Shown: positions 17,917-26,921, numbered from the stretch's first letter. The stretch: 64,000 bases of DNA from Polyangiaceae bacterium (GCA_019637295.1 JAHBVX010000006.1:310001-374000); one strand, 5' to 3'. Notes: generated by a model not told the origin, from the sequence alone. A program made the numbers and translations.

Positions 17917-18005
17917 TCGAAATGGCTCCTTTCAACGAGACAGCACGATGTTCGGCTGCCCTGCGGAGCAGTTGCGCGAATTCTCTCGCGTACTGATGAG
18001 CAGGC

Positions 18006-18983
18006 TCAGATCCCGAACCACTCGGCCGGGTCGACCGTGTCGGCGCCGACCCGGAGCTCGAGGTAGAGCAAGGGCCCGTCCCCCGAGTCACCGATCGAGC
18101 CAAGGCGAGCTCCGACGGTCAGGTCCTCGCCGGTCTGGACCAGGATCTCCTCGAGGTTCGAGCTGATGGTGTAGTGCCGGCCGCCGTGGTCCACGATCAC
18201 GGTCTTACCGTACGCCGCATAGTGGTCGGCGAACGCGACCCGACCGCCATAGACGGCCCGCACCGGCGAGCCGCGTGGTGCGCGCATCTCCAGGCCAGGG
18301 CCGTCCGTGCCCGGGCGCCGAGCGGAGCGGATCTCCGCGCGTCCGGGCAGAGGAAACGGAAGCCGCCCCTTCATGGCGGCGAACCCAGCCGCGATGTCCA
18401 CGGGATCCGTCGGCCCGATGCCCGCGCCGTAGATGGCGGTGTGCGACGTCGAGCCCGTGGGCGTCTCGAAGGCGCGCTGAAAGGCGAGCGCACGGTCCTG
18501 GGCTGCCAGCAGCGCACCACGCGCTTGCGCGGTCGCACGCGCCTGCGCTTCGAGCGGACCCCGGCGAGCCTCGAGGTCGGCGAGCTTCTCGCCAAGCTCG
18601 GTTCGACGCTGGCTGATCTTGCGCTCGAGCGCGATGTCCCGGCCGAGCGCGCGCCGGAGGCGCTCGATCTTGGAGGCATGATCGACGGTGGCCTCGAAGC
18701 CGCCCCCAACCGGCAGGAGTCCAGCGCGAGCGAGTCGGACGTACGCGCGACCCCGGGTGAGGGTGCGGGCCTCCGCTTGCTTGGCCTCGACGGCGAGCTC
18801 CGCGAGCAGCTTCTTCAGCTGACGCCGCTCGCGGTCCACGTCATCGAGCAGCCGCTCGGCATCGAGCCCAGCGCTGGCGCGAGCAACCGGCGAGGCGACG
18901 GGGCTCGGTTGACCCGCCGACAGCGAGGTCACCAGAGCGGCGGGCAAGCCGACGAGCAGTGCAGCGAGACGTCGATTGAGCAT
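18006..18983 (-). CDS. envC: EnvC-like murein hydrolase activator (degenerate LytM domain)
   Basis: 325 residues. An N-terminal signal segment is followed by a coiled-coil region (~45-165, rich in RRQLKKLLAELAVEAKQAEA-type helices) and a C-terminal LytM/M23 fold (~205-325; AVYGGRVAFADHYAAYGKTV, LGSIGDSGD, LYLELR). The zinc ligands of active M23 peptidases are largely missing: the usual HxH near the end reads YLELR. This matches EnvC, which does not cut peptidoglycan but activates amidases when pulled by FtsEX. It starts three bases after ftsX, which supports that role. It would act in the periplasm at the division septum. Confidence 0.85.
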   Translation of the reverse strand: MLNRRLAALLVGLPAALVTSLSAGQPSPVASPVARASAGLDAERLLDDVDRERRQLKKLLAELAVEAKQAEARTLTRGRAYVRLARAGLLPVGGGFEATVDHASKIERLRRALGRDIALERKISQRRTELGEKLADLEARRGPLEAQARATAQARGALLAAQDRALAFQRAFETPTGSTSHTAIYGAGIGPTDPVDIAAGFAAMKGRLPFPLPGRAEIRSARRPGTDGPGLEMRAPRGSPVRAVYGGRVAFADHYAAYGKTVIVDHGGRHYTISSNLEEILVQTGEDLTVGARLGSIGDSGDGPLLYLELRVGADTVDPAEWFGI

Positions 18984-18986
18984 CGC

Positions 18987-19856
18987 TCACACGATGAGCA
19001 GCTTGCGCAGGCTCGTGAAGGCGGCGAGAGCACCGAGCCCGCCGCCGAGGATGACCATGGACAGCACGACGGTCCACGGCAGAAAGGTGGGCGTCACGCC
19101 CAGCAGAATGGCGAGCTGCCCGTCGAAGTGGTTCTTCACGATGCCGTACAGCAGTCCCAGCAGCATCACGGCGAAGAACGCACCGATGGCACCCTGCGCC
19201 GCACCCTCCACGACGAAGGGTCGGCGCACGTAGGAGTCGGTCGCACCCACGAGCTTGAGCACCTCCACCTCGATGCGGCGGCGCTGAAGGCTCAGGCGGA
19301 TCGTCGAGGAGACCACGCTGACCACCGCAGCCAGCACCACCAATGCCAGCACCAGCGCGGCGCTCACGCCGCCGGCGAGGAGGCCGCCGAGCCGCTTGCC
19401 CCAGTCCTGGTAGGTCTCCACCGCCTCCACCGCGGGCAGGGACCCGAGCAGGGCGCTCAGCTTGTTCAGTCGCGACCCCTCGGCATCGTCCTGGACCCGC
19501 ACCTCGAGCGACGCGGGGAACGCCGCCGCGGGCAGCGCCGCGAGCACGTCGTTGTCGCCGTTGCCAGTGAGCTCCCGACGAGCATCCTCCGAGCTGACGT
19601 AGCGGACGTCGGTCACGCCCGCGCTGGCTCGCAGCGCAGCCTCGATGGCCCGGGTTTGGTCGGGGGTCGCCTCGGGCAGCAGGTAGACGCTCGCCCTGCC
19701 GCTCTCCACCCAGCGACTCTGGATCGCCTTGACGTTGACCACGACGAGCAGCGCCGCGGCAAGACACACGAAGGCCACTGCCACCGAGAAGATACTGAGC
19801 ACGTGCAAGCGCCAGTCGTTCTTGGTTCCTCGCCAGGCGCGTTCGAGCGGTGTCAT
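18987..19856 (-). CDS. ftsX: Cell division protein FtsX (ABC permease subunit)
   Basis: 289 residues with the FtsX layout: a cytosolic N-terminus, one membrane helix (~22-44), a periplasmic loop domain (~45-165) that in other species holds the EnvC or amidase partner, and three further helices with the FtsX/MacB-type RRRIEVEVLKLVGATDSYVR stretch between them. With FtsE it forms a mechanotransmitting ABC complex that switches on septal peptidoglycan hydrolysis. Its ATG lies one base from the ftsE stop and its stop is three bases from the EnvC-like start, so the three genes form one leftward operon. Confidence 0.95.
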   Translation of the reverse strand: MTPLERAWRGTKNDWRLHVLSIFSVAVAFVCLAAALLVVVNVKAIQSRWVESGRASVYLLPEATPDQTRAIEAALRASAGVTDVRYVSSEDARRELTGNGDNDVLAALPAAAFPASLEVRVQDDAEGSRLNKLSALLGSLPAVEAVETYQDWGKRLGGLLAGGVSAALVLALVVLAAVVSVVSSTIRLSLQRRRIEVEVLKLVGATDSYVRRPFVVEGAAQGAIGAFFAVMLLGLLYGIVKNHFDGQLAILLGVTPTFLPWTVVLSMVILGGGLGALAAFTSLRKLLIV

Positions 19857-19857
19857 T

Positions 19858-20649
19858 TCAGGCTACCTCGCGGGTCATTGCTTCCCCGACGCGGTCCAGG
19901 CCGCCCGGGACGTCCGTCGCCCGCCCTTCGTCCAGCACCACTACGCGCCGCGGTCTCACGTCGAGCAGGGTGCGATCGTGAGTTGCGAAGAGCACCGTCA
20001 CTCCGGTGTCGTGAATGTCCTCGAACAGTCCGAGGACGTCGATCGCGAGTTGCGGGTCCAGGTTTCCAGTCGGTTCGTCGGCGAGCACCAGCGCCGGCTC
20101 CCCCACGATCGCGCGGGCGATCGCGACGCGTTGCTGCTCACCACCCGAGAGATTTCCCGACGCCTCGCTGCCGCGGCCGCCGAGCCCCACGCGTTCGAGC
20201 GCCTCACCCACGCGTTTGCGGATCATGCGCGAAGAGAGCCCGAGCACCTCCAACGGCACGGCGACGTTCTCGTTCACGCTCCAGTTGGGAACCAGCTTGA
20301 AGTCTTGGAACACCACGCCCACGTTGCGACGCAAGAAGGGCACCGAGTCCGACGTGAGCCGACCCACCTCGCGACCCATGAACAGGATCCGCCCTGCGTC
20401 CACCACCTCCGCCGCGTACAGCAAGCGGAGCAGGGTGCTCTTGCCCGCTCCCGAGGGTCCGGTGATGAACACGAACTCTCCGCGCTGGATCTCCAAGGAA
20501 AGCCCGCGAAGAACGGGGGCATCGGCCCGGTACGCCTTGTGGACGTCCTCGAACACCAGGATGGGTTTGCGGGCGGCCACGGGGTCGAAGCGCTTGTCAC
20601 CGGCTCGGAGGACCGGCCGAAAGGTGCGACTTCTGGCCCCAGCTTCCAT
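19858..20649 (-). CDS. ftsE: Cell division ATP-binding protein FtsE
   Basis: 263 residues from ATG at 20649. Walker A GPSGAGKST, Q-loop VVFQDFKLVPNWSV, ABC signature NLSGGEQQR, Walker B LVLADEPTGNLD and switch ATHD are all intact. The core begins at PILVFEDVHKAY, so this start adds ~38 residues that typical FtsE (about 222 residues) lacks; a GTG at 20580 would give 240 residues and may be the true start. No strong ribosome site marks either. The protein binds FtsX in the inner membrane at the division site and hydrolyses ATP to drive the EnvC-like activator. Confidence 0.93.
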   Translation of the reverse strand: MEAGARSRTFRPVLRAGDKRFDPVAARKPILVFEDVHKAYRADAPVLRGLSLEIQRGEFVFITGPSGAGKSTLLRLLYAAEVVDAGRILFMGREVGRLTSDSVPFLRRNVGVVFQDFKLVPNWSVNENVAVPLEVLGLSSRMIRKRVGEALERVGLGGRGSEASGNLSGGEQQRVAIARAIVGEPALVLADEPTGNLDPQLAIDVLGLFEDIHDTGVTVLFATHDRTLLDVRPRRVVVLDEGRATDVPGGLDRVGEAMTREVA

Positions 20650-20721
20650 AAGGCCCGAGTACCAGGGCACGCCGGACCCACACAACTTTTCGGCGACGCT
20701 GACCTATGCTGCAGGGCGCGA

Positions 20722-21681
20722 ATGCGGCTCGGTTACTTTGGACTCCCCCTCGGGGCGCTGCTGCTCGCGGCCGACGGACACACGCTGGAGCTGGCCGTGC
20801 TCTCGCCGGTCGAGGCACCTGGCCGCAGACGCCTCGGGCGGCTGCTCGGGCCACGGCGCGTCTTGGATGCGGCGCGGCTGCCGGGGGACGCGGTCCTGCT
20901 CCAGGCAGCCGAGCTGCTGGAACGGGCGGCGCCGGAGCTGATCGTCAGCTGGTTTTGGACTCGACGCCTTCCGGCGCGACTCCTCGCTCTCGCCGGCGGC
21001 GGCGGGGTGGGCGTCCACCCGTCGTTGCTGCCCCGTCACCGCGGTCCGGACCCGTTCTACTGGGCCATCGACAGCGGGGACGAGCTGTCCGGCGTGACGG
21101 TGCACCGCCTGACGGAAGAGTACGACGCGGGCGCCATGCTCGTTCAGCGCTCGCTGCGGATCGGCGACCGCAACGCCTGGCAGCTCGCTCGCGCGCTGGA
21201 TCGCCCATCCCTCGAGGCGCTGCGCGACGTGGTGGGGAGACTCGGCCGTGGGGAGGCCATCCCGGAGCAGCAGCAGGAGCCCGCGCTGGTGACCGCCGCG
21301 CCGATCCCGAGCGGCGCCGCGCTTCGGCTGCGCTACGACTGGACGGTAGAGCGCGCGCTCCGTCGCGTCCGAGCTCTGTGCCCGGTGCCCGGGCTGGCGT
21401 TGTCCGTCCGTGGACTGGATCTCTTCGCCACCCACCTGCGCGCCGCCGACGCGCACCCCGCCGGCCTGCGCCCGGGCGAGGCCGCCGTCCGGGCGGGTCC
21501 GGACCCGCGGCTGATGCTCCAGCTCTCGGACGGCTGTCTGGCCGTCGAACGCGCGATTCTGGCCACGGATGACACGGAGCTGACCGGCGCCGAGCTGGCC
21601 GCGAGGCTGGGCAGCGAATCAACCTCTCTCCATCCGTTGGGGCGCTCTGATATAGACTCGGAGCCAACCGGAGGAACCTGA
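20722..21681 (+). CDS. Formyltransferase-fold enzyme (methionyl-tRNA formyltransferase-like)
   Basis: 319 residues. The N-terminal half has the folate-dependent formyltransferase fold: RLGYFGLPLGA, then HPSLLPRHRGPDPFYWAI, where His and the loop correspond to the HxSLLPxxRG signature, and TEEYDAGAML, which supplies the conserved Asp. The C-terminal part (~200-300) resembles the Fmt C-terminal domain. In true Fmt the loop reads RGAAPI; here it is RGPDPF, as in ArnA-type and orphan formyltransferases, so the acceptor may not be Met-tRNA. Start ATG at 20722. The stop overlaps the next ATG by one base (TGATG), implying coupling. Confidence 0.8.
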   Translation: MRLGYFGLPLGALLLAADGHTLELAVLSPVEAPGRRRLGRLLGPRRVLDAARLPGDAVLLQAAELLERAAPELIVSWFWTRRLPARLLALAGGGGVGVHPSLLPRHRGPDPFYWAIDSGDELSGVTVHRLTEEYDAGAMLVQRSLRIGDRNAWQLARALDRPSLEALRDVVGRLGRGEAIPEQQQEPALVTAAPIPSGAALRLRYDWTVERALRRVRALCPVPGLALSVRGLDLFATHLRAADAHPAGLRPGEAAVRAGPDPRLMLQLSDGCLAVERAILATDDTELTGAELAARLGSESTSLHPLGRSDIDSEPTGGT

Positions 21682-22862
21682 TGAGCGATCCGATGACCCA
21701 GGCGAAGACCGCGCGCGAGAGCCTCGCGCGTGGGCTCTCGGCGCTGCAGGCCCCCGGGCTGCCCGACGCGCTGAACGGAGTCGCCGAGCAGGTCGCGATG
21801 GCCATGAGCGCGCTGCACCACATCGAGGCCTCGCACGGAGCCGCGACCGCCGAGAACGCACCCAGCGCATTGAGCGCGGTTCGGCAAGCGTTGTCGCTGC
21901 TCCAAACGCAGGCCGGCGCGCACCCCGCCGTCGATCAAGCGACGGAGGCGGTCGCGGGCGCCCTAGGGCTGGTGCACTCCCTCAACCAGGCTCCCGCGGC
22001 GTACCCCAATCTCGGCGGCACTGCGGTGATGCAGCCTTCACCGGTACAAGCACCAGTGCCGCAGTACGCCGCGCCGCAACAGGCCGCGCCCGCGCCGCAG
22101 TACGCCGCGCCGCAGCAGGCCGCGCCCGCGCCGCAGTACGCCGCGCCGCAGCAGGCCGCGCCCGCGCCGCAGTACGCCGCGCCGCAACAGGCCGCACCCG
22201 CGCCGCAGTACGCCCAGGCCCAGGGCTACCCGCAACCCGCTCAGCCGTATGCTCAACCGCAAGCGCCTGCTCAGCCCTACGCGCCGCAGCCCGCGGAAGG
22301 TTACGGACAGCCCCCGGCCGCTGCACCCTGGGCCGCGCAACCGCAGCCGCAGGCGGCCCCGGTGCCCCAAGCGGGGTGGCAGCAGCCCCAGCAAGCCTGG
22401 CCGGCGCCGGAGCCGCAACCGGCACATGCGCCGTCCCACCCGCACGCGGCGGCCGCGCCGCTCGGCTCACAACCCATGGCCGCACCCGGGCCGGCGGTGC
22501 CGATCCAAGCACCACCCGGCGCGAAGCGTGCCGAAGCGAACCTCGGCGCCCACAGCCCCAGCAACTTCTACAAGGGCCTGTCCGGCAACGACGTGATCGA
22601 CTCGGGCGGCATCTTCGTGTCCACCTATCAGATGCCGTCCCTCGGCGAGACCGTCGTAATTCACATCACCTTGCCGGGCGGCTACGAGTTCGAGGCGCTG
22701 GGCATCGTCGAGTGGATGCGTGAGGCGCCGCACTCCACGGCGGACGGCGTGGAGGCACCTCCCGGGTTCGGCGCGAAGTTCACGCAGATCTCTCCCGAAG
22801 GGCGCCAGCTCGTTTACCGCTACGTCCGCAACCGCGAGCCCCTCTTCCACGACGACCTCTGA
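21681..22862 (+). CDS. PilZ-domain protein with Pro/Gln/Ala tandem repeats
   Basis: 393 residues. Residues 1-~110 are helical. Residues ~125-300 are a low-complexity linker with four near-identical 12-residue units (PQYAAPQQAAPA). The last ~105 residues form a PilZ domain of the Myxococcus paralog type (TIGR02266): DVIDSGGIFVSTYQMPSLGE, then VIHITLPGGYEFEALGIVEW and PGFGAKFTQIS. In canonical PilZ a basic RxxxR motif binds cyclic di-GMP; I do not see a clear RxxxR here, so binding may be lost. The gene is translationally coupled to the formyltransferase-like gene and is followed after 17 bases by the large barrel gene. Confidence 0.85.
   Translation: MSDPMTQAKTARESLARGLSALQAPGLPDALNGVAEQVAMAMSALHHIEASHGAATAENAPSALSAVRQALSLLQTQAGAHPAVDQATEAVAGALGLVHSLNQAPAAYPNLGGTAVMQPSPVQAPVPQYAAPQQAAPAPQYAAPQQAAPAPQYAAPQQAAPAPQYAAPQQAAPAPQYAQAQGYPQPAQPYAQPQAPAQPYAPQPAEGYGQPPAAAPWAAQPQPQAAPVPQAGWQQPQQAWPAPEPQPAHAPSHPHAAAAPLGSQPMAAPGPAVPIQAPPGAKRAEANLGAHSPSNFYKGLSGNDVIDSGGIFVSTYQMPSLGETVVIHITLPGGYEFEALGIVEWMREAPHSTADGVEAPPGFGAKFTQISPEGRQLVYRYVRNREPLFHDDL
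22059..22202 (+). repeat. Four tandem 36-bp coding repeats
   Basis: Four units of 36 bases beginning CCGCAGTACGCCGCGCCGCA encode the peptide unit PQYAAPQQAAPA. The first and last units use CAA for a glutamine where the middle ones use CAG, so the units are not quite identical. A partial fifth copy follows at 22203. Such arrays change copy number by slippage; the linker length could vary between strains. Confidence 0.9.
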
Positions 22863-22879
22863 CCGTCAGTGCGAGCGCG

Positions 22880-25837
22880 ATGACCTGGGCACGCCGCACC
22901 TTGGCTGCCGCTTGCACGGCGTTCGCGCTGCTCGTGTCCGGCCAGTCGCACGCGGGTGATCCCTACCTTCGCTGGTACACCCTGGAGACGCCGCGCTTTC
23001 GTGTGACCTATCACGGCGGGCTCGAGCGCCAGGCGCAGCGCGTGGCCAACCTCGCCGAGGCGATTCACGCGCGCCTCTCGCCGCAGCTCGGCTGGCAGCC
23101 GACGGAGGTCACCGAGATCATACTGTCGGACGACACGGACTCGGCCAATGGTTCGGCCACCGCACTGCCCTACAACGCCGTGCGCATGTACGCGACTGCA
23201 CCCGACGACATGTCCGCGCTGGGCGAGTACGACGATTGGCTGAGCGAGCTGCTCACCCACGAGTACGTCCACATTCTGCATCTCGACAACATCAGCGGCA
23301 TCCCCGCGCTGATCAACAAGGTGCTCGGCAAGACGAGCGCGCCCAATCAGGCACAGCCCCGCTGGATCCTCGAAGGTCTCGCCGTTGCGCTCGAGAGCGA
23401 GCACACCGGCGGCGGGCGCCTCCGCTCTTCGCAGTTCGACATGTACCTGCGCGCGGACGTGCTCGAAGGTCGGCTCGCGCGCCTCGATCAGATGAGCCAC
23501 GCGCCGCGCCGCTGGCCCTCGGGCAACCTGTGGTACCTGTACGGAGGCAAGTTCATCGGCTGGATCTCCCATGTCTACGGGCCCGACACCTTCGGCGCAG
23601 TAGCCACGGACTACGGCTCGAACGTCATCCCTTGGGGCATCAACCGCTCGATCCGGCGCGCCACGGGCAAGACCTACGTCGAGTTGTTCGAGGGCTGGAA
23701 GGTCCACCTCGAGCACAAGTACGCCGTGCAGATGGCCGAGGTCGAGCGCCGAGGGCTGCGCGAGGGCACGCGCCTGACCCGCGGCGGCCGCGTGGCCGCG
23801 TCGCCGCGCTTCGTGCCGGAGTGCGCCCGTCGAGGCAGCGCCGAAGAAGTCCTCTACTACCGCGACGACGGCCACCAGCCCGGAGGTTTCTATCGCGTCG
23901 CCCTGGCGTCACGCGACCGCGCGGCGAACCCACGCGGCGAGCTGGTCACGCGCAGCTGGGGCCGCAGCGCGAGTTTCGATGGAGACTGTGGGTTCGTGTT
24001 CGACAACGTCGCCCCGTCGGCGCGGCGTTACTACTTTGGCGACCTGTTCCGACAACCCAAGGGCACCTCCTCACCGCGCGGGCTCAGCCGCAGCGTCGTG
24101 AGGCTAACCACCGGGCGCCGAGCGCGTGATCCGGACGTCAGCGCGGACGGGCGACTGGTCACGTATGTGACCAACCGCGCCGGGACCTCCACCCTGCGGA
24201 TAGCCGAGTTGTCACCCCACGGCACTCTCGAGAGCGAGCGGGCGCTGGTACCGAGCGCGCGGGAAGAGCAGGCGTTCACCCCGCGTTTCTCCCATGACGG
24301 CGGTCACGTCGCGTATGGCGCTTGGACGCGGGGTGGGCGACGCAACATCCGCATCGCCCACGTGACCACTGGCGGCTTCGTGGCCGTGACCGACGACGTC
24401 GCGATGGATCAGCAGCCCGCCTGGTCGCCCGATGATCGCTTCGTGCTGTTCACCTCGGATCGCACGGGCATCGCCAACGTGTACGCCTACCAGGTCGCGA
24501 GCGGAGAGCTCTTCCAGGTCACCAACGTCAAGACTGGCGCGTACATGCCGGAGCTCTCGAGCGACGGTAAGACGCTGTTCTTCATTGGCTACACCGCCGA
24601 CGGGTTCGACCTGTTCAGCATGCCATTCGACCCGAGCACCTTCCTCGAGGCGCTGCCCCCTCCGGAGCACCGCGACACTCCGCACCCGGACGCGCCCGAT
24701 CGACGCTGGCCAGTGAAGGAGTACAATCCGCTCGCGACGCTGCGGCCCGCTGCCTACGAGGTGGAGTACGGGCCAGGGACGTTCGGTGACGCGCTGCGCG
24801 TCGCCACTCGGGGCTCGGACATCGCGGGGCACCACGCGTTCGCGTTGACTTTGATGGTGGAGCCCGCCGAGGGCGAAGTCAGCGGGTCGGCCAGCTACGT
24901 GTATCGCCGGCTGCCATTCGACTTCTTCACCACGTTCTTCCGTCGCGTGGCGCCGCGGGTCGGCTACCGCTACGGGGACGAGACGCCGGTGTTCCTCGAG
25001 CACCAGCTCGGCATCCGCACCGGACTGGGCTTCGGCATCCCCGGCATGTTCGAGGGGCAGTCGGTGTCGCTGTCGTACACGGCGCTGAGCTTCGACGGCA
25101 CGCTACCGGTCGGCACCCGCGCCGATCCGTTCGCCACCGTCACCCGCGACCCCCACCGTGGCTTCTTGGGGCTCGTGTCCCTCGGGTACTCCTACTCCAA
25201 CGCGGACTCCACCGTGTACGGCATCAGCGCCGAGCGCGGCTTCTCGCTGGGCGTTGGCGGGGACTTCGCCTCGGAGTACACGGGCAGCGACCACACCCTC
25301 ACGAGCTTCACGGGCCGCGCCACGGGCTACGTGCCCATGCCTTGGGCGGATCACCACGTCCTGGCGCTCGCCGCATCGGGCGGCGCTGCGGTCGGCACCT
25401 ACCCGCGACGGGGGCTGTTCTTCACCGGCGGCTTCGTCGACCTCCCGGTCCTCGACGCCTACACGGACCTGCTCGTTCAGAGCGCCTTCGTGCTGCGCGG
25501 CTACGCGCCGGCTCAGTTCATCGGCAGCCACTACAACCTGCTGAACGCCGAGTACCGCTTCCCCATCTGGTACGCCGACCGCGGGCTCTCCACCCTGCCA
25601 GTGTTCCTGCGGACGCTGAGCGGCGCCGTGTTTGCGGACTACGGCGGGGCGTTCGAGCGCATCGATCTCGACGACCCCTTCGCGGACTATCACCTCGGGG
25701 TGGGGGCGGAGCTGTGGATTGACCTGTTCCTGGGCTACTTCGGCCGCGCCAACCTGCGGCTCGGACACGCGCGCGGGCTCGACGACGAGGCGGCAAAGGG
25801 CGGACAGACCTACTTCGTTGCAGCTTCGGTGTTCTGA
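22880..25837 (+). CDS. Outer-membrane protein: metallopeptidase-like, beta-propeller and beta-barrel domains
   Basis: 985 residues. A signal peptide (to ~25, ending SHAG) is followed by a peptidase-MA-like part with the zinc motif HEYVH near residues 127-131 and a downstream ILEGLAVALES glutamate. Residues ~290-590 carry TolB/PD40-type propeller blades, for example RDPDVSADGRLVTYVTNRAG, PRFSHDGGHVAYGAW and PAWSPDDRFVLFTSDRTG. Residues ~610-985 are beta-strand-rich like a BamA/surface-antigen barrel and the chain ends in phenylalanine, the usual outer-membrane barrel signal. It lies 17 bases after the PilZ gene. Its zinc ligands look intact. The substrate and orientation are unknown. Confidence 0.88.
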   Translation: MTWARRTLAAACTAFALLVSGQSHAGDPYLRWYTLETPRFRVTYHGGLERQAQRVANLAEAIHARLSPQLGWQPTEVTEIILSDDTDSANGSATALPYNAVRMYATAPDDMSALGEYDDWLSELLTHEYVHILHLDNISGIPALINKVLGKTSAPNQAQPRWILEGLAVALESEHTGGGRLRSSQFDMYLRADVLEGRLARLDQMSHAPRRWPSGNLWYLYGGKFIGWISHVYGPDTFGAVATDYGSNVIPWGINRSIRRATGKTYVELFEGWKVHLEHKYAVQMAEVERRGLREGTRLTRGGRVAASPRFVPECARRGSAEEVLYYRDDGHQPGGFYRVALASRDRAANPRGELVTRSWGRSASFDGDCGFVFDNVAPSARRYYFGDLFRQPKGTSSPRGLSRSVVRLTTGRRARDPDVSADGRLVTYVTNRAGTSTLRIAELSPHGTLESERALVPSAREEQAFTPRFSHDGGHVAYGAWTRGGRRNIRIAHVTTGGFVAVTDDVAMDQQPAWSPDDRFVLFTSDRTGIANVYAYQVASGELFQVTNVKTGAYMPELSSDGKTLFFIGYTADGFDLFSMPFDPSTFLEALPPPEHRDTPHPDAPDRRWPVKEYNPLATLRPAAYEVEYGPGTFGDALRVATRGSDIAGHHAFALTLMVEPAEGEVSGSASYVYRRLPFDFFTTFFRRVAPRVGYRYGDETPVFLEHQLGIRTGLGFGIPGMFEGQSVSLSYTALSFDGTLPVGTRADPFATVTRDPHRGFLGLVSLGYSYSNADSTVYGISAERGFSLGVGGDFASEYTGSDHTLTSFTGRATGYVPMPWADHHVLALAASGGAAVGTYPRRGLFFTGGFVDLPVLDAYTDLLVQSAFVLRGYAPAQFIGSHYNLLNAEYRFPIWYADRGLSTLPVFLRTLSGAVFADYGGAFERIDLDDPFADYHLGVGAELWIDLFLGYFGRANLRLGHARGLDDEAAKGGQTYFVAASVF

Positions 25838-25903
25838 GCGCGAGCCCGGGCGTCGCTTTCTTTTCCAGACTGCGCCCGCTCTGCTACCCCAGCCGGGACA
25901 ACC

Positions 25904-26401
25904 ATGCCGGCCAAGCCCACTGCGTCTCGCTCGAGTCTCGTGTCCCTGACGCTCGCCCTGTGCATCACGAGCGCGTCCTGCCTGGCGCCGCCGTCCCAGT
26001 CGCAGCGCATCACCGACGCCGCACGCGAGCTCAACCTCGCGACGCGCTTTGGCCGCATGGACGTGGCCCTCGGGCATACCGCCAAGGGGGCCCGAGACGC
26101 GTTCTTGGAGCGCCGGGGCGCCTGGGGCCGAGATCTCCGAATCGTGGACGTGGAGCTGGCGGGTCTGCACGTCGAGAGCGAGACCGCAGCCACGATCCAG
26201 GTGGACGTGTCCTGGGTGCGGATGAACGAAGACAGGCTGCGCACGACGCGTCTAGCCCAGGTTTGGCGTGACGACCGCGGCGGCTGGCAGCTGGTTCGCG
26301 AGCAGCGGCTCGCCGGCGACATTGGCCTGTTCGGAGAGCCGGTGGTGCAAGCGAACACGGAGCCGCGGGACCGGCACTTTCCGACACGAGTGATCCGCTG
26401 A
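25904..26401 (+). CDS. Hypothetical lipoprotein
   Basis: 165 residues with a lipoprotein signal (LCITSASC). The mature part is about 130 residues of mixed helix and strand: RITDAARELNLATRFGRMD at the start, IVDVELAGLHVESETAATI, and RLAQVWRDDRGGWQLVREQR. The shape recalls small SnoaL/NTF2-like domains, in which a helical start precedes a curved sheet, but I cannot confirm it. It follows the barrel gene by 66 bases on the same strand and may be part of the same operon. ATG at 25904 is the only reasonable start. Confidence 0.75.
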   Translation: MPAKPTASRSSLVSLTLALCITSASCLAPPSQSQRITDAARELNLATRFGRMDVALGHTAKGARDAFLERRGAWGRDLRIVDVELAGLHVESETAATIQVDVSWVRMNEDRLRTTRLAQVWRDDRGGWQLVREQRLAGDIGLFGEPVVQANTEPRDRHFPTRVIR

Positions 26402-26405
26402 GCCC

Positions 26406-26424
26406 GTCGCAGGCCACCTGCGAC
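26406..26424. terminator. Hairpin between convergent genes
   Basis: A perfect 8-bp inverted repeat, GTCGCAGG and CCTGCGAC, with a three-base loop lies five bases after the lipoprotein stop and before the end of the convergent 44-codon gene. There is no T tract, so it is a candidate bidirectional mRNA end rather than a proven terminator. Confidence 0.5.
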
Positions 26425-26437
26425 GTCGCGCGCGCGT

Positions 26438-26572
26438 CTACTTCTTGCTGGTCTTCTTCTTCTTCTTCTGCGCCGTGTTCTCTTCGGCGCGACGCTGCTC
26501 GCGTTCCTTCTTCTTGGCCTGGCTCTTCTTGCGCCGCATCTTCATCGAGTTGCGGTTGTCGAAACGTCCCAT
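26438..26572 (-). CDS. Very small lysine/arginine-rich protein
   Basis: A 44-residue frame that starts MGRFDNRNSMKMRRKK and ends in KKKKKTSKK. Twenty of 44 residues are Lys or Arg. A good ribosome site (AAGGAG, five bases before the ATG) supports translation. The N-terminus MGRFDNRNSMKMRR is not simple sequence, which argues that this is a real conserved small protein and not a chance frame. Its charge suggests binding to nucleic acid or ribosomes; this is inference. It stands alone, convergent with the lipoprotein gene upstream and followed by another leftward gene. Confidence 0.6.
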   Translation of the reverse strand: MGRFDNRNSMKMRRKKSQAKKKEREQRRAEENTAQKKKKKTSKK

Positions 26573-26669
26573 GTCTGCTCCTTGCGATGGCGGGGGGTCT
26601 GCGCTGCGGCCAGGCCGCTAGCGGGGGGAGGCAATACCCAATCGTGCGACGGAATGCCAGTCGCGAATC

Positions 26670-26921
26670 TCAGCCGCTCGAAGCGTCTTCGAGGGTGCGC
26701 TCGCGATCACGCACTTCCAGGCGGTAACGGCTGTTGACCGTCTCGATGTAGAACACGTCGCTCGACGCCAAGCGCAGCACACGCTTGACCGGAGTCGTGA
26801 CGTACTCGTGCATGCCGTCGGAGAACTCGATCACCACCACGCTGCCCTTGCGCGGGGCTCTCACGAGCCGTCCCGAAACGGCGCGTGATCCTCGACCGAG
26901 CTTGCGGAGCACGACCTGCAC
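26670..26921 (-). CDS. Small hypothetical beta-rich protein
   Basis: 83 residues from GTG at 26921. I prefer this start to the ATG at 27011 because an AT-rich stretch (CTAGATTTAG at about 26925-26940), unlike coding sequence here, immediately precedes it and could hold a promoter. The core is strand-rich: SVVVIEFSDGMHEYVTTPVK, then VFYIETVNSRYRLEV. No family is recognised. The transpeptidase gene ends 93 bases upstream on the same strand. If the earlier ATG were used, the protein would be 113 residues. Confidence 0.6.
   Translation of the reverse strand: MQVVLRKLGRGSRAVSGRLVRAPRKGSVVVIEFSDGMHEYVTTPVKRVLRLASSDVFYIETVNSRYRLEVRDRERTLEDASSG

Noticed and set aside
22059-22202. 36-bp tandem repeats as a CRISPR or intergenic satellite
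   Set aside because: They are in frame inside the PilZ gene and encode a regular peptide repeat with no spacers.
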